Positions 25,260 through 35,323 of a stretch of 64,000 nucleotides of DNA are shown here, one piece after another. The stretch comes from Halopiger goleimassiliensis (lineage in GTDB: Archaea; Halobacteriota; Halobacteria; Halobacteriales; Natrialbaceae). Position numbers and translations under genes: made by a program. How positions within the stretch are numbered: the first letter of the stretch is position 1; the number at the start of each line of letters is the position of its first letter. The stretch lies in contig NZ_HG315690.1 of assembly GCF_000455345.1 (NCBI RefSeq), forward strand, positions 2,952,339 to 3,016,338. Reading direction: 5' to 3'. The notes below the pieces were generated by a model. The model did not search any database. It saw only the letters and a program-made list of their open reading frames with translations, and was not told the origin of the DNA.

Positions 25260-25693
25260 ATGTACTGTCTCGACGGAACGTCTGGATTTACTACCTCGAC
25301 CGGACGCTCGAGGAACACGACGCCGTCGCCCGTTCCGTGCGGTCGATTCTCGAGGAAAAACCGCTGTTCACGGCGACGGTGTTCCAGATTGAAGTCGTTC
25401 ACTACCTCCACACGCAACTGTCGAATCCTGAAGAGCCAATCGATCGGTTTCTCGCCTTCGAGGGTGTCTCGGTCGCCGACCTCACGCCGGTGGACGTCGA
25501 CCGCGCGGTAACGCTCCTCGAAGACCATCCGACCGCCGGAATCGGTGGTCGAGACGCGACCGTTATCGCAGCGATGCGACGGTACGACGTGTCGCGCTCG
25601 TGGACCTACGATGGCGGATTGAAACGGCTCGGCGACGAACTCTCGTGGCTCGAGGTCACCGATCCGGTCGAGGCGTCGCCGGAGTCGACGTGA
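25260..25693 (+). pseudogene. vapC: VapC PIN-domain toxin, frameshifted near codon 5
   Basis: The ATG at 25260 reads MYCLD and then loses frame. The frame beginning at 25274 continues RNVWIYYLDRTLEEH and runs to the stop at 25691-25693. Joined, they give MYCLD-RNVWIYYLD, the PIN opening DxNVWxYYLD, with the other acidic residues in FQIEVVHYL, GIGGRDATVI and TYDGGLKRLG. A single missing base between 25274 and 25275 explains this. The longest start in the downstream frame is a GTG at 25337, which would lack the first catalytic Asp. Alternatives are sequencing error or programmed frameshifting. Confidence 0.7.
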
Positions 25694-25741
25694 GATCGCG
25701 AAAACGCCACCTATTCCACGCTCCGAATCGAGATTCCGTGC

Positions 25742-26329
25742 ATGACCGATCCCGACGAGTGGACGCTCCGCGAGGCGGTCACCGAGTACGAGACCCCCTG
25801 GTACGTGGGCGGCTACGACCGCCTCGAGCAGCCCGACGGCACCGAGAAACGCTACTACTGGGCCGAGTTACCGCCCGCGGTCGTGGTCGTCGCCCGCCTC
25901 GACGGGACGGCGGTCGCCTCGCTCGAGGACGCCGAGACGAGCGGAAGCGACGAGGACCACCTCCTGTTCGTCGAGCAGTACCGGCCGACGGTCCGCGAGA
26001 CGCACCTCGAGTTACCCGCTGGCATCGTCGAAGACGGCGAGTCCTACACCGAGGCCGCCGCACGGGAACTCGAGGAGGAGACCGGCTTCCGGCCCTCGAG
26101 TACCGCCCTGCTCCAGGAGTACGCGGTCGCAACCGGCGTCATGCGCCACGACCGGGGCGTCGTCTACGCCGAGGGGCTGGAACCCGGCGAACGCGAACTC
26201 GACAACAACGAGTTCCTCGAGGTGACGACGGTCCCCGTCGACGACGCGCTCGAGCGCGCCCGCGAACAGCCGGCCAACGACTCGACCATCTCGGCGCTGT
26301 TGCTGGCGACGGAAGACGGCTTCCTGTAG
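25742..26329 (+). CDS. NUDIX hydrolase (ADP-ribose pyrophosphatase-like)
   Basis: 195 aa. The Nudix box GIVEDGESYTEAAARELEEE-TGF matches GX5EX7REUXEEXGU in full. LFVEQYRPTVRETHLELPAG before it and the VATGVMRHDRGVVYAEGLE loop after it resemble ADP-ribose and nucleotide-sugar hydrolases. Cytoplasmic. It starts 48 nt after the vapC remnant with no sign of linkage. Confidence 0.88.
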   Translation: MTDPDEWTLREAVTEYETPWYVGGYDRLEQPDGTEKRYYWAELPPAVVVVARLDGTAVASLEDAETSGSDEDHLLFVEQYRPTVRETHLELPAGIVEDGESYTEAAARELEEETGFRPSSTALLQEYAVATGVMRHDRGVVYAEGLEPGERELDNNEFLEVTTVPVDDALERAREQPANDSTISALLLATEDGFL

Positions 26330-26521
26330 GCCCGCTTCGGGGGAGTACGCTCGAGTCGTCTCCTCACTGATCCACACCAAACTCCACGAACGCTTTTGGA
26401 GAAAAATTTCTATCCGCCGATCAGTTTCGTTATCGAAATACGCGCGGTCGAATACCCGTAGTTCTGTAAGGACAAACCGCTTGAAGTAGCACTCCCTACT
26501 AGCCACCACGGTGAGACAATC

Positions 26522-29143
26522 GTGAAATCCACGCTCTCTATTTCGGGCATGTCCTGCGCCACGTGTTCGGCGACGGTCGAGGAGGCCGTCGGCGACCTCG
26601 AGGGGGTCGCGGACGTCGACGTCAACTTCGCGACCGACGAGGGGGTCGTGGAATACGACCCCGAGACCGTCTCGCTCGCCGAAATCTACGCGGCGATCGA
26701 GGACGCCGGCTACGAACCCGACCGGACGAAGACGACCGTCGAGGTCGCGGGGATGTCCTGTGCGACCTGTTCGGCGACCGTCACCGAGGCGCTCGAGGAC
26801 GTCCCGGGCGTCCTCGAGGCGGACGTCAACGTCGCGACCGACGAGGCGACGGTCGCGTTCAACCCCCAGGACACGTCGCTGTCGGAACTGTACGACGCGA
26901 TCGAAGCTTCGGGGTACGAACCCGAGCGAGGGGGCGACGACGAGGGGCTGACCGAGGAACGGGAGACGGCCGTCGAGCGCGAACTGCGGACGAAGCGTCG
27001 CTGGACGATCGTCGGCGGCCTGCTGGCCGCGCCCTTCCTGCTGGTGATGGCCGAGATGTTCACGGTGGAGTTTCTCCCGGCGTGGTTCGACTGGGTAGAG
27101 TTCGCCTTCGCGACGGCCCTAATGGCTACGCTCGGCAGGCACTTCATCGAGGGCGCGTACACGTCCCTGGTCAACAACCACCAGGCGAACATGGACACCC
27201 TCGTGGCGCTCGGTTCCTCGACGGGCTACGTCTACAGCACGGCGGCACTGTTCGGCCTCATCACCAGCGAGGGGCTGTACTTCGAGGCCGTCGCCTTCAT
27301 CCTCTGGTTCATCTACGTCGGCGTCTGGCTCGAGGCCCGCTCGAAGGCCCGCGCGAGTTCCGCGCTCCGGGAACTGCTCGAGATGCAGGCCGAGGAGGCC
27401 ACCCTCGTTCGCGACGGCGAGGAAGTCGTCGTCCCGCTCGAGGAGGTCGAACCCGGCGACGTGATGAAGGTCCGACCGGGCGAGAAGATCCCCACGGACG
27501 GCGTGGTCGTCGACGGCCAGAGCGCGGTCGACGAGTCGATGGTCACCGGCGAGTCGGTGCCCGTCGAGAAAGGAGAGGGCGACGAGGTCGTCGGCTCGAC
27601 GATCAACGAGAACGGCGTCCTCCGCGTCGAGGCGACCAACGTCGGCGAGAAGACGGCGATCCAGCAGATCGTCGAACGGGTCAAGGAGGCCCAGGCGCGC
27701 CAGCCCGACGTCCAGCGGCTGGTCGACAGGGTCAGCGCGTACTTCGTCCCCGCGGTGATCGTCAACGCCGTCGTCTGGGCGATCCTGTGGTTCCTCTTCC
27801 ACGACGCGCTGTACCCCATCGCCTCGTCGCTGGGCGGCTGGCTGCCCCTGCTCGAGCCGGTTGGCGGCGGCCCGGTCGGCCCCGAACTCGGCGGCGTGCC
27901 CGTCGTCGAGTTCTCGATCATCGTGCTCGCCTCCGCCCTGTTGATCGCCTGTCCCTGCGCGCTGGGGCTGGCGACGCCGATGGCGACGATGGTCGGCTCG
28001 ACGATCAGCGCGAAAAACGGCGTCCTCTACAAGGGCGCGGACGTCCTCGAGAAGGCCCGCGGCATCGACGCCGTCGTCTTCGACAAGACGGGGACGCTCA
28101 CCCACGGCGACATGCAGCTGACCGACGTCGTCCCGATCGAGGAGGCGCTCGAGACGGACGGAGGAACGCCGGCCGCCGACGGGGGCGTCCTCGAGGAAGT
28201 CGACGAACCGACCGCCGACGAGGAGCGCTTGCTGTCCGTCGCGGCGAGCGCCGAATCCGGCTCCGAACACCCGCTCGCCCAGGCGATCGTCGAAGGGGCC
28301 GAGGACCGTGGCCTCGACCTCGCGGAGCCGTCCGCGTTCGAGAACGTCCCCGGCCACGGGATTCGCGCGACGGTTCCCGAGGGCGAGGTGCTCGTCGGGA
28401 ACCGCAAGCTCATGCGGGACAACGGGATCGACCCGTCGCCCGTCGCGGCGACGATGGAGCGCCTCGAGCGCGAGGGCAAGACCGCGATGCTGGTCGCGCT
28501 CGAGGGCCACCTGCTGGGCGTCGTCGCCACCGCCGACACGGTCCGTGACAGCGCCAGGGAGACGGTCGCCGAACTCCAGCGCCGAGGCTACGACGTCATG
28601 ATGCTCACCGGCGACAACGAGCGCACGGGCCGGGCGATCGGCGAGCAACTCGGAATCGACCCCGAGAACGTCCACGCCGAGGTCCTGCCGGAGGACAAGG
28701 CCGACGAGATCGAGGCGATCCAGGCGGACGGCTCGCGGGCGATCATGGTCGGCGACGGCGTCAACGACGCGCCGGCGCTGACCAGCGCCCACGTCGGCAT
28801 CGCCATCGGGTCGGGCACCGACGTCGCCATCGAGAGCGCCGACGTCACCCTGATGCGGGACGACCCCGCGGACGTGCTCAAGGCGATGCGGGTCGCCGAC
28901 GCCACCATCTCGAAGGTGCGCCAGAACCTCTTCTGGGCGCTCGTCTACAACGCGACGCTGATTCCGATCGCCTCGATCGGGCTGCTCAATCCCGCACTGG
29001 CGGGGCTGGCGATGGCGTTCTCGAGCGTCTCGGTCGTCTCGAACAGCCTCTCGTTCATGCAGTGGGACCCCCACGAGGACTACGTCTTCCTGCCGTTCCG
29101 GCCGTTCGTCTGGCTCTCCGAACGAGTGGGAGCCGGTAGCTGA
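26522..29143 (+). CDS. copA: Copper-transporting P1B-type ATPase with two metal-binding domains
   Basis: 873 aa from a GTG. Two HMA domains carry GMSCATC (Cys12/Cys15 and Cys77/Cys80). Membrane helices surround the transport motif CPC (Cys477-Pro-Cys479). The actuator has [10 protein letters not shown], phosphorylation Asp521 is in [10 protein letters not shown], and the nucleotide and hinge motifs [17 protein letters not shown] and [10 protein letters not shown] are present. It exports Cu(I) from the cytoplasm. No CopY/CopZ-type regulator or chaperone lies beside it. Confidence 0.95.
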   Translation: MKSTLSISGMSCATCSATVEEAVGDLEGVADVDVNFATDEGVVEYDPETVSLAEIYAAIEDAGYEPDRTKTTVEVAGMSCATCSATVTEALEDVPGVLEADVNVATDEATVAFNPQDTSLSELYDAIEASGYEPERGGDDEGLTEERETAVERELRTKRRWTIVGGLLAAPFLLVMAEMFTVEFLPAWFDWVEFAFATALMATLGRHFIEGAYTSLVNNHQANMDTLVALGSSTGYVYSTAALFGLITSEGLYFEAVAFILWFIYVGVWLEARSKARASSALRELLEMQAEEATLVRDGEEVVVPLEEVEPGDVMKVRPGEKIPTDGVVVDGQSAVDESMVTGESVPVEKGEGDEVVGSTINENGVLRVEATNVGEKTAIQQIVERVKEAQARQPDVQRLVDRVSAYFVPAVIVNAVVWAILWFLFHDALYPIASSLGGWLPLLEPVGGGPVGPELGGVPVVEFSIIVLASALLIACPCALGLATPMATMVGSTISAKNGVLYKGADVLEKARGIDAVVFDKTGTLTHGDMQLTDVVPIEEALETDGGTPAADGGVLEEVDEPTADEERLLSVAASAESGSEHPLAQAIVEGAEDRGLDLAEPSAFENVPGHGIRATVPEGEVLVGNRKLMRDNGIDPSPVAATMERLEREGKTAMLVALEGHLLGVVATADTVRDSARETVAELQRRGYDVMMLTGDNERTGRAIGEQLGIDPENVHAEVLPEDKADEIEAIQADGSRAIMVGDGVNDAPALTSAHVGIAIGSGTDVAIESADVTLMRDDPADVLKAMRVADATISKVRQNLFWALVYNATLIPIASIGLLNPALAGLAMAFSSVSVVSNSLSFMQWDPHEDYVFLPFRPFVWLSERVGAGS

Positions 29144-29158
29144 ACGGAGAACGGCGGG

Positions 29159-29575
29159 CTAGACGCCGGGGACGCCCACCGCGTCGAACGCGGTCACGCC
29201 GAGGGCCGCGAGGACGTACAGCACGGCCAGCACGGTGACCCAGGCGACGAGGCCGATCATCGCCGCCGCGGTCCAGTCGCCGGGGTAGCGGAAATTGATG
29301 ACGGCGACGTACGCGAGCAGTGCGAGCAACGGTCCCAACAGCGGGATCCAGCCCACGAAGAAGCCGACGACCGCCCAGATGACCGCGCCGATGAGGGCGG
29401 TGACGATGGCGTGATCGTAATCGCCCGCGCCGACGATGGCTCGAGCGCCGACGTAGATGCCGGCCGCGCCGATCAACAGGCTGACGATGAAGACGATCGC
29501 TGATGCGACGACCATGACGTTCGAAAACACGTCAGTAGCGCGGAACAGTTCATAGCTTGCACGTTCCGTCGTCAT
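29159..29575 (-). CDS. Four-helix membrane protein, function unknown
   Basis: 138 aa. Hydrophobic segments lie at about residues 18-42, 52-80, 76-95 and 105-130, with little outside the membrane and a Gly-rich second helix. The soluble N-terminus is MTTERASYELFRATD. It converges on copA with a 15-nt gap. No family is recognised. Confidence 0.65.
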   Translation of the reverse strand: MTTERASYELFRATDVFSNVMVVASAIVFIVSLLIGAAGIYVGARAIVGAGDYDHAIVTALIGAVIWAVVGFFVGWIPLLGPLLALLAYVAVINFRYPGDWTAAAMIGLVAWVTVLAVLYVLAALGVTAFDAVGVPGV

Positions 29576-29731
29576 TTCACGGGCACCGGGTCACTCGGTT
29601 TCTCGGGCTTTCATCGGGCCGGCGTCGGGCGGTTCGTCGCCGGTTCGCCGGATGGCGACGGTCGGCAGCGCGCGGCGGCGAGATTTCTGGTACCACGAGG
29701 TTGATACGGGAGCGGCGGCTGTAGTGGCTAT

Positions 29732-31255
29732 ATGGCGACAGATCAGGCCCGGAGCGAGGCCGACAGCGCAGACAGCTACGAGGAGTTCGAATCGCGCGTC
29801 GAACGCATCTCGAACGTCGGCAACGCGGCCGGCATCCTCCGGTGGGACCAGGAGGTCGTGATGCCCGACGACGGGACGCCCGCCCGCGCACAGCAACTGT
29901 CGACGCTCTCGTCGATCAGCCACGAACTGCTGACCGCCGACGAGACCGGCGCGTTGCTCGAGGAACTCGAGGACGCCGACCTCGACGAAGCGCAGGCGGC
30001 CGTCGTCCGCGAGATTCGGCGACAGTACGACCGGGAGACGAGCGTCCCGCAGGAACTCGTCGAGGAGCTCTCCGAGACGACCGCCAACGCCCACCCCAAG
30101 TGGAAGCAGGCCAAGGAGAACGACGACTTCGAGACGTTCGCCCCGACCCTCGAGAAACTGGTCGAACTCAAACGGGAGTACGCCGAACACATCGACCCCG
30201 ACGCCGACCCCTACGAGGTGCTGTTCGCCGAGTACGAGCCCTACCTCGACCTCGAGACGGCCGAACGGGTCCTCGAGCGCCTGCGGGACGAACTCGTCCC
30301 GCTGATCGACGCGATCGACGAGAGTGACGCCGATCTCACGACCGACGCGTTCTCCGGATCGTTCGACGACGACGATCAGGAGGCGTTGGCCCGCGACGTC
30401 CTCGACTCGCTGGGGTACGACTGGTCTCGCGGCCGCCTCGACACCGCGCCCCACCCCTTCTCCTCGGGGACGCAGTTCGACGCCCGCGTGACGACCCGCT
30501 TCGACGAGGAGGACCTGCTGGGGTCGATCACGTCGGTCATCCACGAGTTCGGCCACGCCAACTACACGCTCGGCCTGCCCGACGAGGCGTACGGCACGCC
30601 GCTGGGCGAGGCCCGGGACCTCTCGGTCCACGAGTCCCAATCGCGCCTGTGGGAGAACCACGTCGGTCGCTCCCGCGCGTTCTGGGAGCACTTCCTGCCG
30701 ATCGCCCGCGAACGGTTCCCCGAACTCGAGGGCGTCACGCCCGAAGAAGCGTACGAGGCCGCCAACCAGGTCTACGACGACAACCTCATCCGCGTCGAGG
30801 CGGACGAACTCACCTACCACCTCCACATCGTCATCCGGTTCGAGGTCGAGCGCGACCTGATCCGGGGCGACCTCGCGGTCGAAGACGTCCCCGAAGTCTG
30901 GAACGACAAGTACGAGGAGTATCTGGGCGTCCGCCCCGAGACCGACGCGGAGGGCTGTCTACAGGACATCCACTGGAGCCACGGCTCGTTCGGCTACTTC
31001 CCCACCTACTCGCTGGGGTCGGTGCTGGCGGCGCAGTTGTACGCCGCCGCCGAGGACGACCTCGGCGACCTCTCGGCTGACGTCAGCGAGGGCGACTTCG
31101 AGGCGCTGAACGGCTGGCTCCGCGAGAACGTCCACCAGCACGGCAAGCGCTACACCACGCCCGACCTGATCGAGCGCGCGACCGGCGAGGCGTTCACCGC
31201 GGACTACTTCCTCGAGTACGTCGACGAGAAGTACGGCGAACTGTACGACCTCTAG
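29732..31255 (+). CDS. M32-family metallocarboxypeptidase (carboxypeptidase Taq type)
   Basis: 507 aa, the usual family length. The zinc site HEFGH (His271, Glu272, His275) sits in SVIHEFGHANYTLGLP, and the third ligand is expected in DLSVHESQSRLWEN. WDQEVVMPDDGTPAR near the N-terminus and HPFSSGTQFDARVTTR are family hallmarks. It removes C-terminal residues from peptides in the cytoplasm. GTTGATACG about 28 nt upstream supports the start. Confidence 0.93.
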   Translation: MATDQARSEADSADSYEEFESRVERISNVGNAAGILRWDQEVVMPDDGTPARAQQLSTLSSISHELLTADETGALLEELEDADLDEAQAAVVREIRRQYDRETSVPQELVEELSETTANAHPKWKQAKENDDFETFAPTLEKLVELKREYAEHIDPDADPYEVLFAEYEPYLDLETAERVLERLRDELVPLIDAIDESDADLTTDAFSGSFDDDDQEALARDVLDSLGYDWSRGRLDTAPHPFSSGTQFDARVTTRFDEEDLLGSITSVIHEFGHANYTLGLPDEAYGTPLGEARDLSVHESQSRLWENHVGRSRAFWEHFLPIARERFPELEGVTPEEAYEAANQVYDDNLIRVEADELTYHLHIVIRFEVERDLIRGDLAVEDVPEVWNDKYEEYLGVRPETDAEGCLQDIHWSHGSFGYFPTYSLGSVLAAQLYAAAEDDLGDLSADVSEGDFEALNGWLRENVHQHGKRYTTPDLIERATGEAFTADYFLEYVDEKYGELYDL

Positions 31256-31278
31256 ACTGACGCCGCCGGTTTTCGCAG

Positions 31279-32430
31279 TTACATCGCGGTTCGCTCGAAC
31301 GGCCCGGGAGCGCCGAGTTCGCGACGCAGTTGCATGACGTCCCCGAGGTCCCGTCGGGAGACGGTGCCGACGAGGTCGTCGTCGTCCTCGAGGACCACGA
31401 CCAGCGGTGCCTGGCCCATCACCCGAAGGACCTCGAAGGCCGGCGTCTCGAGGTCGACGCGCGCGACCTCGTCGGTCATGACCTCGCGGACGGTCGTCGC
31501 CTCGAAATCCGAGCGGTCGACCCGGCCCAGATCCGACAGGGTCACCAGCCCGACGACCGCCTCGCCGTCGGTGACGACGAACTCGCTCCGACGGTTCTCG
31601 AACAGGGTGGACGCGACGTCCGAAAGGGTCGCGTCGGCCGACACCGTCCGCGCGGGCCCGTCCATCACGTCGGCGGCGATCACGCCGCGCAGCAGTTCCT
31701 CGAGCACGATCGTTCTCGACTCGGTCGTCGCCGCGGCGTAGACGAACAGGGCGACGAGCACGAGGATGGGGTTCCCGCCCATGACGCCGACGACGGCGAA
31801 CAGCAGCGCGAAGATCGTCCCGATCCGGGCGGCGATCCGCGTCGCCGACACGTACGAGCGACGGCGGCCCAGCAACGCCCGGAGGACGCGCCCGCCGTCC
31901 ATCGGGAACGCCGGGAGCATGTTGAAGACGGCCAGCACGACGTTGATCAGCGCGAGCCAGCCGACGACGAAGAGCACGATCGGCAACTCCCCCGGCACCA
32001 CCTGGAGGATCCCGGCGAAGAGGCCGGCCAGCAGAACGCTCGTGATCGGCCCGGCGAGGGCGATCCAGAACTCCCGGTTCCACTCCCGGGGCATCGACTC
32101 GAGGGCGGCCAGCCCGCCGAAGATCCAGAGGGTGATCGACTCGGTGCCGATGTCGTACCGGCGGGCGGCGTAGGCGTGGCCGAGTTCGTGAGCGGCGACG
32201 CTGACGAACAGCCCGATCGCCCCCGCGAGGCCGATCAGCCACGGCGTCGATCCCTCCCGGAGCGCGGCGAGATCGAGCGCTGCCGGCGCGAGCGCGTCGA
32301 TCGGCCCGGCGTAGAGGTCGATCTGCCCGCCCGCTGCGATCGCCCAGACGAGGACCGGCAACAACACCAGCAACGAGACGTGGATCCGGATCGGAATGCC
32401 CCAGATCGTCGTGAGGTGAAAATTGCGCAT
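31279..32430 (-). CDS. Site-2-type M50 metalloprotease with CBS domains
   Basis: 383 aa. About six membrane helices hold the intramembrane zinc site AAHELGHAYAARR (HEXXH), a further ligand in MLPAFPMDGGRVLR (the DG motif), and then two CBS domains (about residues 250-370: MDGPARTVSADATLSDV and MTDEVARVDLETPAFEV). The order M50 then CBS is common in archaea; CBS domains may sense adenine nucleotides. It cleaves membrane-spanning substrates, here unknown. Confidence 0.92.
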   Translation of the reverse strand: MRNFHLTTIWGIPIRIHVSLLVLLPVLVWAIAAGGQIDLYAGPIDALAPAALDLAALREGSTPWLIGLAGAIGLFVSVAAHELGHAYAARRYDIGTESITLWIFGGLAALESMPREWNREFWIALAGPITSVLLAGLFAGILQVVPGELPIVLFVVGWLALINVVLAVFNMLPAFPMDGGRVLRALLGRRRSYVSATRIAARIGTIFALLFAVVGVMGGNPILVLVALFVYAAATTESRTIVLEELLRGVIAADVMDGPARTVSADATLSDVASTLFENRRSEFVVTDGEAVVGLVTLSDLGRVDRSDFEATTVREVMTDEVARVDLETPAFEVLRVMGQAPLVVVLEDDDDLVGTVSRRDLGDVMQLRRELGAPGPFERTAM

Positions 32431-32581
32431 TCAGGCGGACAGACGAACGGATGCCACTTGAGTGTCAGCGTCGAGGAACGGCTCAAGAGGAGTGAACAGG
32501 CGTCAGCAGGACCGCCGTCGGCCGGGGATCGACACCACGCCGGCACAACACCGACGGTTCTGGACACCCCACGCTCGAGAT

Positions 32582-33328
32582 ATGGCCACGGACCGTCCAC
32601 TCGAGGAGCAGGTAGCGATCGTCACCGGCGCGAGTTCGGGCATCGGCGCGGCGACCTGCCGCGCGTTCGCCGCCGACGGCGCGAGCGTCGTGCTCGCCGC
32701 GCGCAGCGAGGGGAGCCTGCGGGAGCTCGCCGACGAACTCGAGGCCGAGCACGGCGTCGAGACGCTGGTCGTCCCGACGAACGTCCGCGAGGAGGAGCAG
32801 GTCGACGCGCTGATCGACGAGACGGTCGAGACCGTCGGCGGCATCGACGTGCTGGTGAACAACGCGGGCCTCTCGCGGGGGAGCGACGTCGAGTCGATGT
32901 CGACCGACGACTACGAGACGATGCAGGAGACCAACGTCGACGGGATCTTCTACGCGACGCGGGCGGCGATCCCCCACGTCCGCGAGCGCGACGGCCACCT
33001 GATCTTCGTCGCGAGCTTCGCCGGCAAGTACCCCCGGTCGTTCAACCCGGTCTACGCCGCGACCAAGTGGTGGACCCGCGGCTTCGCCAAGAGCGTCGCC
33101 GCACAGGTCGGCGACGACGACGTCGGCGTCACGATCGTCAACCCCGCCGAGGTCCGCTCGGCCTTCGAGACCTCCGACGGCCGCACCTTCGAGGAGGCCT
33201 TCGCGGAAGGCGAGGCCAGCGAACCCGAGGAGATCGCCGACGCGATCCACTTTGCGGCGACGCGCGAGGGCTCGAGCGTCAGCGAGATCGACGTCAACCG
33301 CCGCGACAAGTACGCGGACGGCTTCTGA
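32582..33328 (+). CDS. Classical short-chain dehydrogenase/reductase
   Basis: 248 aa. TGASSGIGAAT (cofactor loop), NNAGLS, and the catalytic YAATKWW (Tyr-x3-Lys) with Ser in VASFAGKY are all present. The acidic residue pattern after the first strand (AARSEGSL) suggests NADP preference. It starts at the ATG at 32582 after a non-coding stretch. Substrate unknown. Confidence 0.9.
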   Translation: MATDRPLEEQVAIVTGASSGIGAATCRAFAADGASVVLAARSEGSLRELADELEAEHGVETLVVPTNVREEEQVDALIDETVETVGGIDVLVNNAGLSRGSDVESMSTDDYETMQETNVDGIFYATRAAIPHVRERDGHLIFVASFAGKYPRSFNPVYAATKWWTRGFAKSVAAQVGDDDVGVTIVNPAEVRSAFETSDGRTFEEAFAEGEASEPEEIADAIHFAATREGSSVSEIDVNRRDKYADGF

Positions 33329-33433
33329 GCGGGTTGCGCTACGCAGTCGCGACTCGGGACGGATTCTCGTCGCAGGTCGCCCCCTCGTGCAGGCCGGGAT
33401 CGATCACGACCCCGTACCCTCCCGTCGTACCAC

Positions 33434-33934
33434 TTACTCCGAGCAGCTACACCGAGACTGCGCATCCGCGAACTCGACGACGTACTGATGGACCGCTTCG
33501 GCTAAATCGTGCATTCCGAGCGCGAGATCACGCCCTGGCCGTTCGATGTCGTAATAGATTCGAGCCCGGTGGTCAGTTCGGAAACTATCGATCCGTTCAG
33601 CAACGTTCTCGGTGGAGAATACGCCACGACTCTCGATATCTTCGAATACGGCCCCGTGCTCGTGATAGTCCGACGACTCCGCGGCAGTCATCTCGACCAA
33701 GTAAAACTGGAACGACCGCTCGATCGCGTTGAACGACAGTTCGACGATACTGACGTTATTGTTCGTTCCTCGACGGAGCTGGCGACAGGTACCGAGCATC
33801 GCACACGCTTTTCCCAACTGGATATCGGCGTCCCGTTCCTGCCAGGAGAGGGAGTCCTGAACCGGACCAGTCTCCCCATCCGCTAACAACGACTCGACGT
33901 GATCGACGGCGTCGACGACGGCTTCAAGGTCCAT
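33434..33934 (-). CDS. HEPN-domain protein, toxin-like partner of the second MNT gene
   Basis: 166 aa, starting within the end of the MNT gene by the same 11-nt overlap as the first pair. It aligns by eye with the protein at 8697-9191: DIQLGKACAMLGTCRQL, SFNAIERSFQFYLVEM, MHDLAEAVHQYVVEFA and a Cys-containing end RCSCSE. At the catalytic site it reads HRARIYYDI, again Tyr where HepT has His. The shared replacement argues that it is a stable feature of this lineage and not decay. Confidence 0.7.
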   Translation of the reverse strand: MDLEAVVDAVDHVESLLADGETGPVQDSLSWQERDADIQLGKACAMLGTCRQLRRGTNNNVSIVELSFNAIERSFQFYLVEMTAAESSDYHEHGAVFEDIESRGVFSTENVAERIDSFRTDHRARIYYDIERPGRDLALGMHDLAEAVHQYVVEFADAQSRCSCSE

Positions 33935-34613
33935 TCTCGAACACCGCCGTTTTGACCGCCTCGAGCGCGTCCGTTTCGTGGAGCGTAATCCCTTCGGCCA
34001 AGATCGTAGCGATGCGATCGTGATCCGGTGCAGACGACCTCGTTTCGACGAGGATATGTGATTCGTATCGGTCGCCATCGAATCGCTCCGAGGCGACGTC
34101 CGACTCGATCGTGTGTGCTCGCCGTTGTGCTTCCATCCGACCGTCTTCCACGACGACGAATAGATCGATATCACTCGCACGGTCGGCGTTACCGCGGGCA
34201 ACACTCCCGAACAGGACGATACCCGCATCAGCACTGATTTGGTCCGTGATACGGGAAACGAGTTCCCGGACCGGGGGATGAAACGTCTCCTGTGGAACCG
34301 TCGTGACCGGGTCAGCCGGGTTGTGGAGACGTTTCGAATCGATCCGAACGTCGTTGGCCCGACCGTGACGCCCAACTCGGACGACACCTAACCCTTCCAG
34401 GGCTCGAACGGCCGAATTTACGTTTCCCATTCCCTTCCCGGTTAATCGCTGGAGTTCACGATTACTGAACGATCGCCCCGGATGCTCCGAGAGCAGATGG
34501 AGGATTTCGGCGGTCGCGTCGTTACTGAACGCTTCGGGGTCGCCGACCGGTACGGGCAGACGCACGTATTTCCCCTCAGTACCGTGCTCTGACTGAACTG
34601 CTTCGCTGTTCAT
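33924..34613 (-). CDS. wHTH-MNT nucleotidyltransferase, antitoxin of the second MNT/HEPN pair
   Basis: 229 aa from the ATG at 34613, chosen because an inverted repeat abuts it and the upstream frame is not coding-like. Winged helix at about residues 30-85 (NRELQRLTGKGMGNVNSAVRAL), then the nucleotidyltransferase motif GSVARGNADRASDIDLFVVV with GSx10DxD intact. Same architecture as 8030-8707 but clearly diverged. It lies at the left edge of the accessory region. Confidence 0.82.
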   Translation of the reverse strand: MNSEAVQSEHGTEGKYVRLPVPVGDPEAFSNDATAEILHLLSEHPGRSFSNRELQRLTGKGMGNVNSAVRALEGLGVVRVGRHGRANDVRIDSKRLHNPADPVTTVPQETFHPPVRELVSRITDQISADAGIVLFGSVARGNADRASDIDLFVVVEDGRMEAQRRAHTIESDVASERFDGDRYESHILVETRSSAPDHDRIATILAEGITLHETDALEAVKTAVFENGP

Positions 34614-34630
34614 GAACAGGTATCCTGTTC
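34614..34630 (-). promoter_or_regulatory. Inverted repeat abutting the second MNT start, putative operator
   Basis: GAACAGG and CCTGTTC are perfect 7-bp arms with a TAT spacer, directly next to the start codon (CAT at 34611-34613 on the plus strand). It differs in sequence and symmetry from the direct repeat of the first MNT operon, so the two regulators should not cross-bind. Confidence 0.5.
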
Positions 34631-34838
34631 GTCCTTGCCTAAGCATTACGCATTTACTCATGGCTAAAGCAGCGAAATAATTCGTCGCTTCGGCCTCCGC
34701 GCATAGAACTGGATCGTGGTGTGCCACCGTCCAAACGCCACTGTCTTCGCAGTCACAGACGGAGGCGCTACGGACGGAACCCATTCAAAGGAGGTTCTCC
34801 TCGAGTCCCAGCCAACGTGGGCCGTGACCCGCTACCGA

Positions 34839-35205
34839 TCACGCTCGAGCAACGTCATCTCGAGCGGGTCGAGCGTCGGGGACCGCCACCTCGAGCGGCC
34901 CCGATCCCCTCCTCGGAGCCGCGTCCGCGAAGCGGCCGGTGCCGTCCGGGGTCGACTCGAGCGGCGTCGGCAGCGCGCCGGGATCGACGGCCTCGGACGG
35001 CCCCAGGGCGGTCCGCTCCCGGCCCTCACGGACCGCGATACGATCGAGTGCCGTGACGAGCGCCGGGTGCGTGGTCACCGTCGGGGTGTTCGACGAGCGC
35101 GAGTTCGAAGGCCGTCTCGCAGTCGGGACACCTCGCCGGGTCGGTCGTCGTCGCGATACGGATCGCCGTGCCACAGTCGCAGTGGATGGTGATGCTCGAG
35201 ACCAT
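34839..35205 (-). pseudogene. Small zinc-ribbon gene, apparently frameshifted
   Basis: The frame from the ATG at 35205 reads MVSSITIHCDCGTAIRIATT then CPDCETAFELALVEHPDGD, a compact CxCG/CPDC zinc ribbon, but runs into poor sequence. A second frame, overlapping near 35080-35090 and ending at 34839, reads HPALVTALDRIAVREGRER and on to a haloarchaea-like acidic/Pro tail. Skipping one C would join them as one protein of about 120 aa. If the frames are separate, the first is a 59-aa protein. Identity is unknown. Confidence 0.35.
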
Positions 35206-35298
35206 GTCTGGTGTCGTCTCGTGGCCCCGGCGTCGCAGGAACACTCCCTCGAGCGACTCAGCGGCAGCCTCGACTGGATCGGCGGGACGTCGGCAGGT

Positions 35299-35306
35299 CT
35301 TTATTT
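35299..35306 (+). promoter_or_regulatory. TATA-like box before the structured region
   Basis: CTTTATTT lies about 25 nt before the first hairpin of the candidate RNA at 35324 and does not precede any plausible start codon at leaderless distance. Confidence 0.3.
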
Positions 35307-35323
35307 CGCCAACGTCAATGGTG

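Noticed and set aside
27119-29074. 651-codon minus-strand frame opposite copA
   Set aside because: Shadow of copA, whose P-type ATPase motifs are complete on the plus strand.
31330-33732. 800-codon plus-strand frame across the M50-CBS and SDR genes
   Set aside because: Runs antisense to one real gene and out of frame through another; composition is Arg-rich shadow type.
33509-33886. 125-codon plus-strand frame
   Set aside because: Lies opposite the second HEPN gene, which has a paralogue and proper overlap with its MNT partner.
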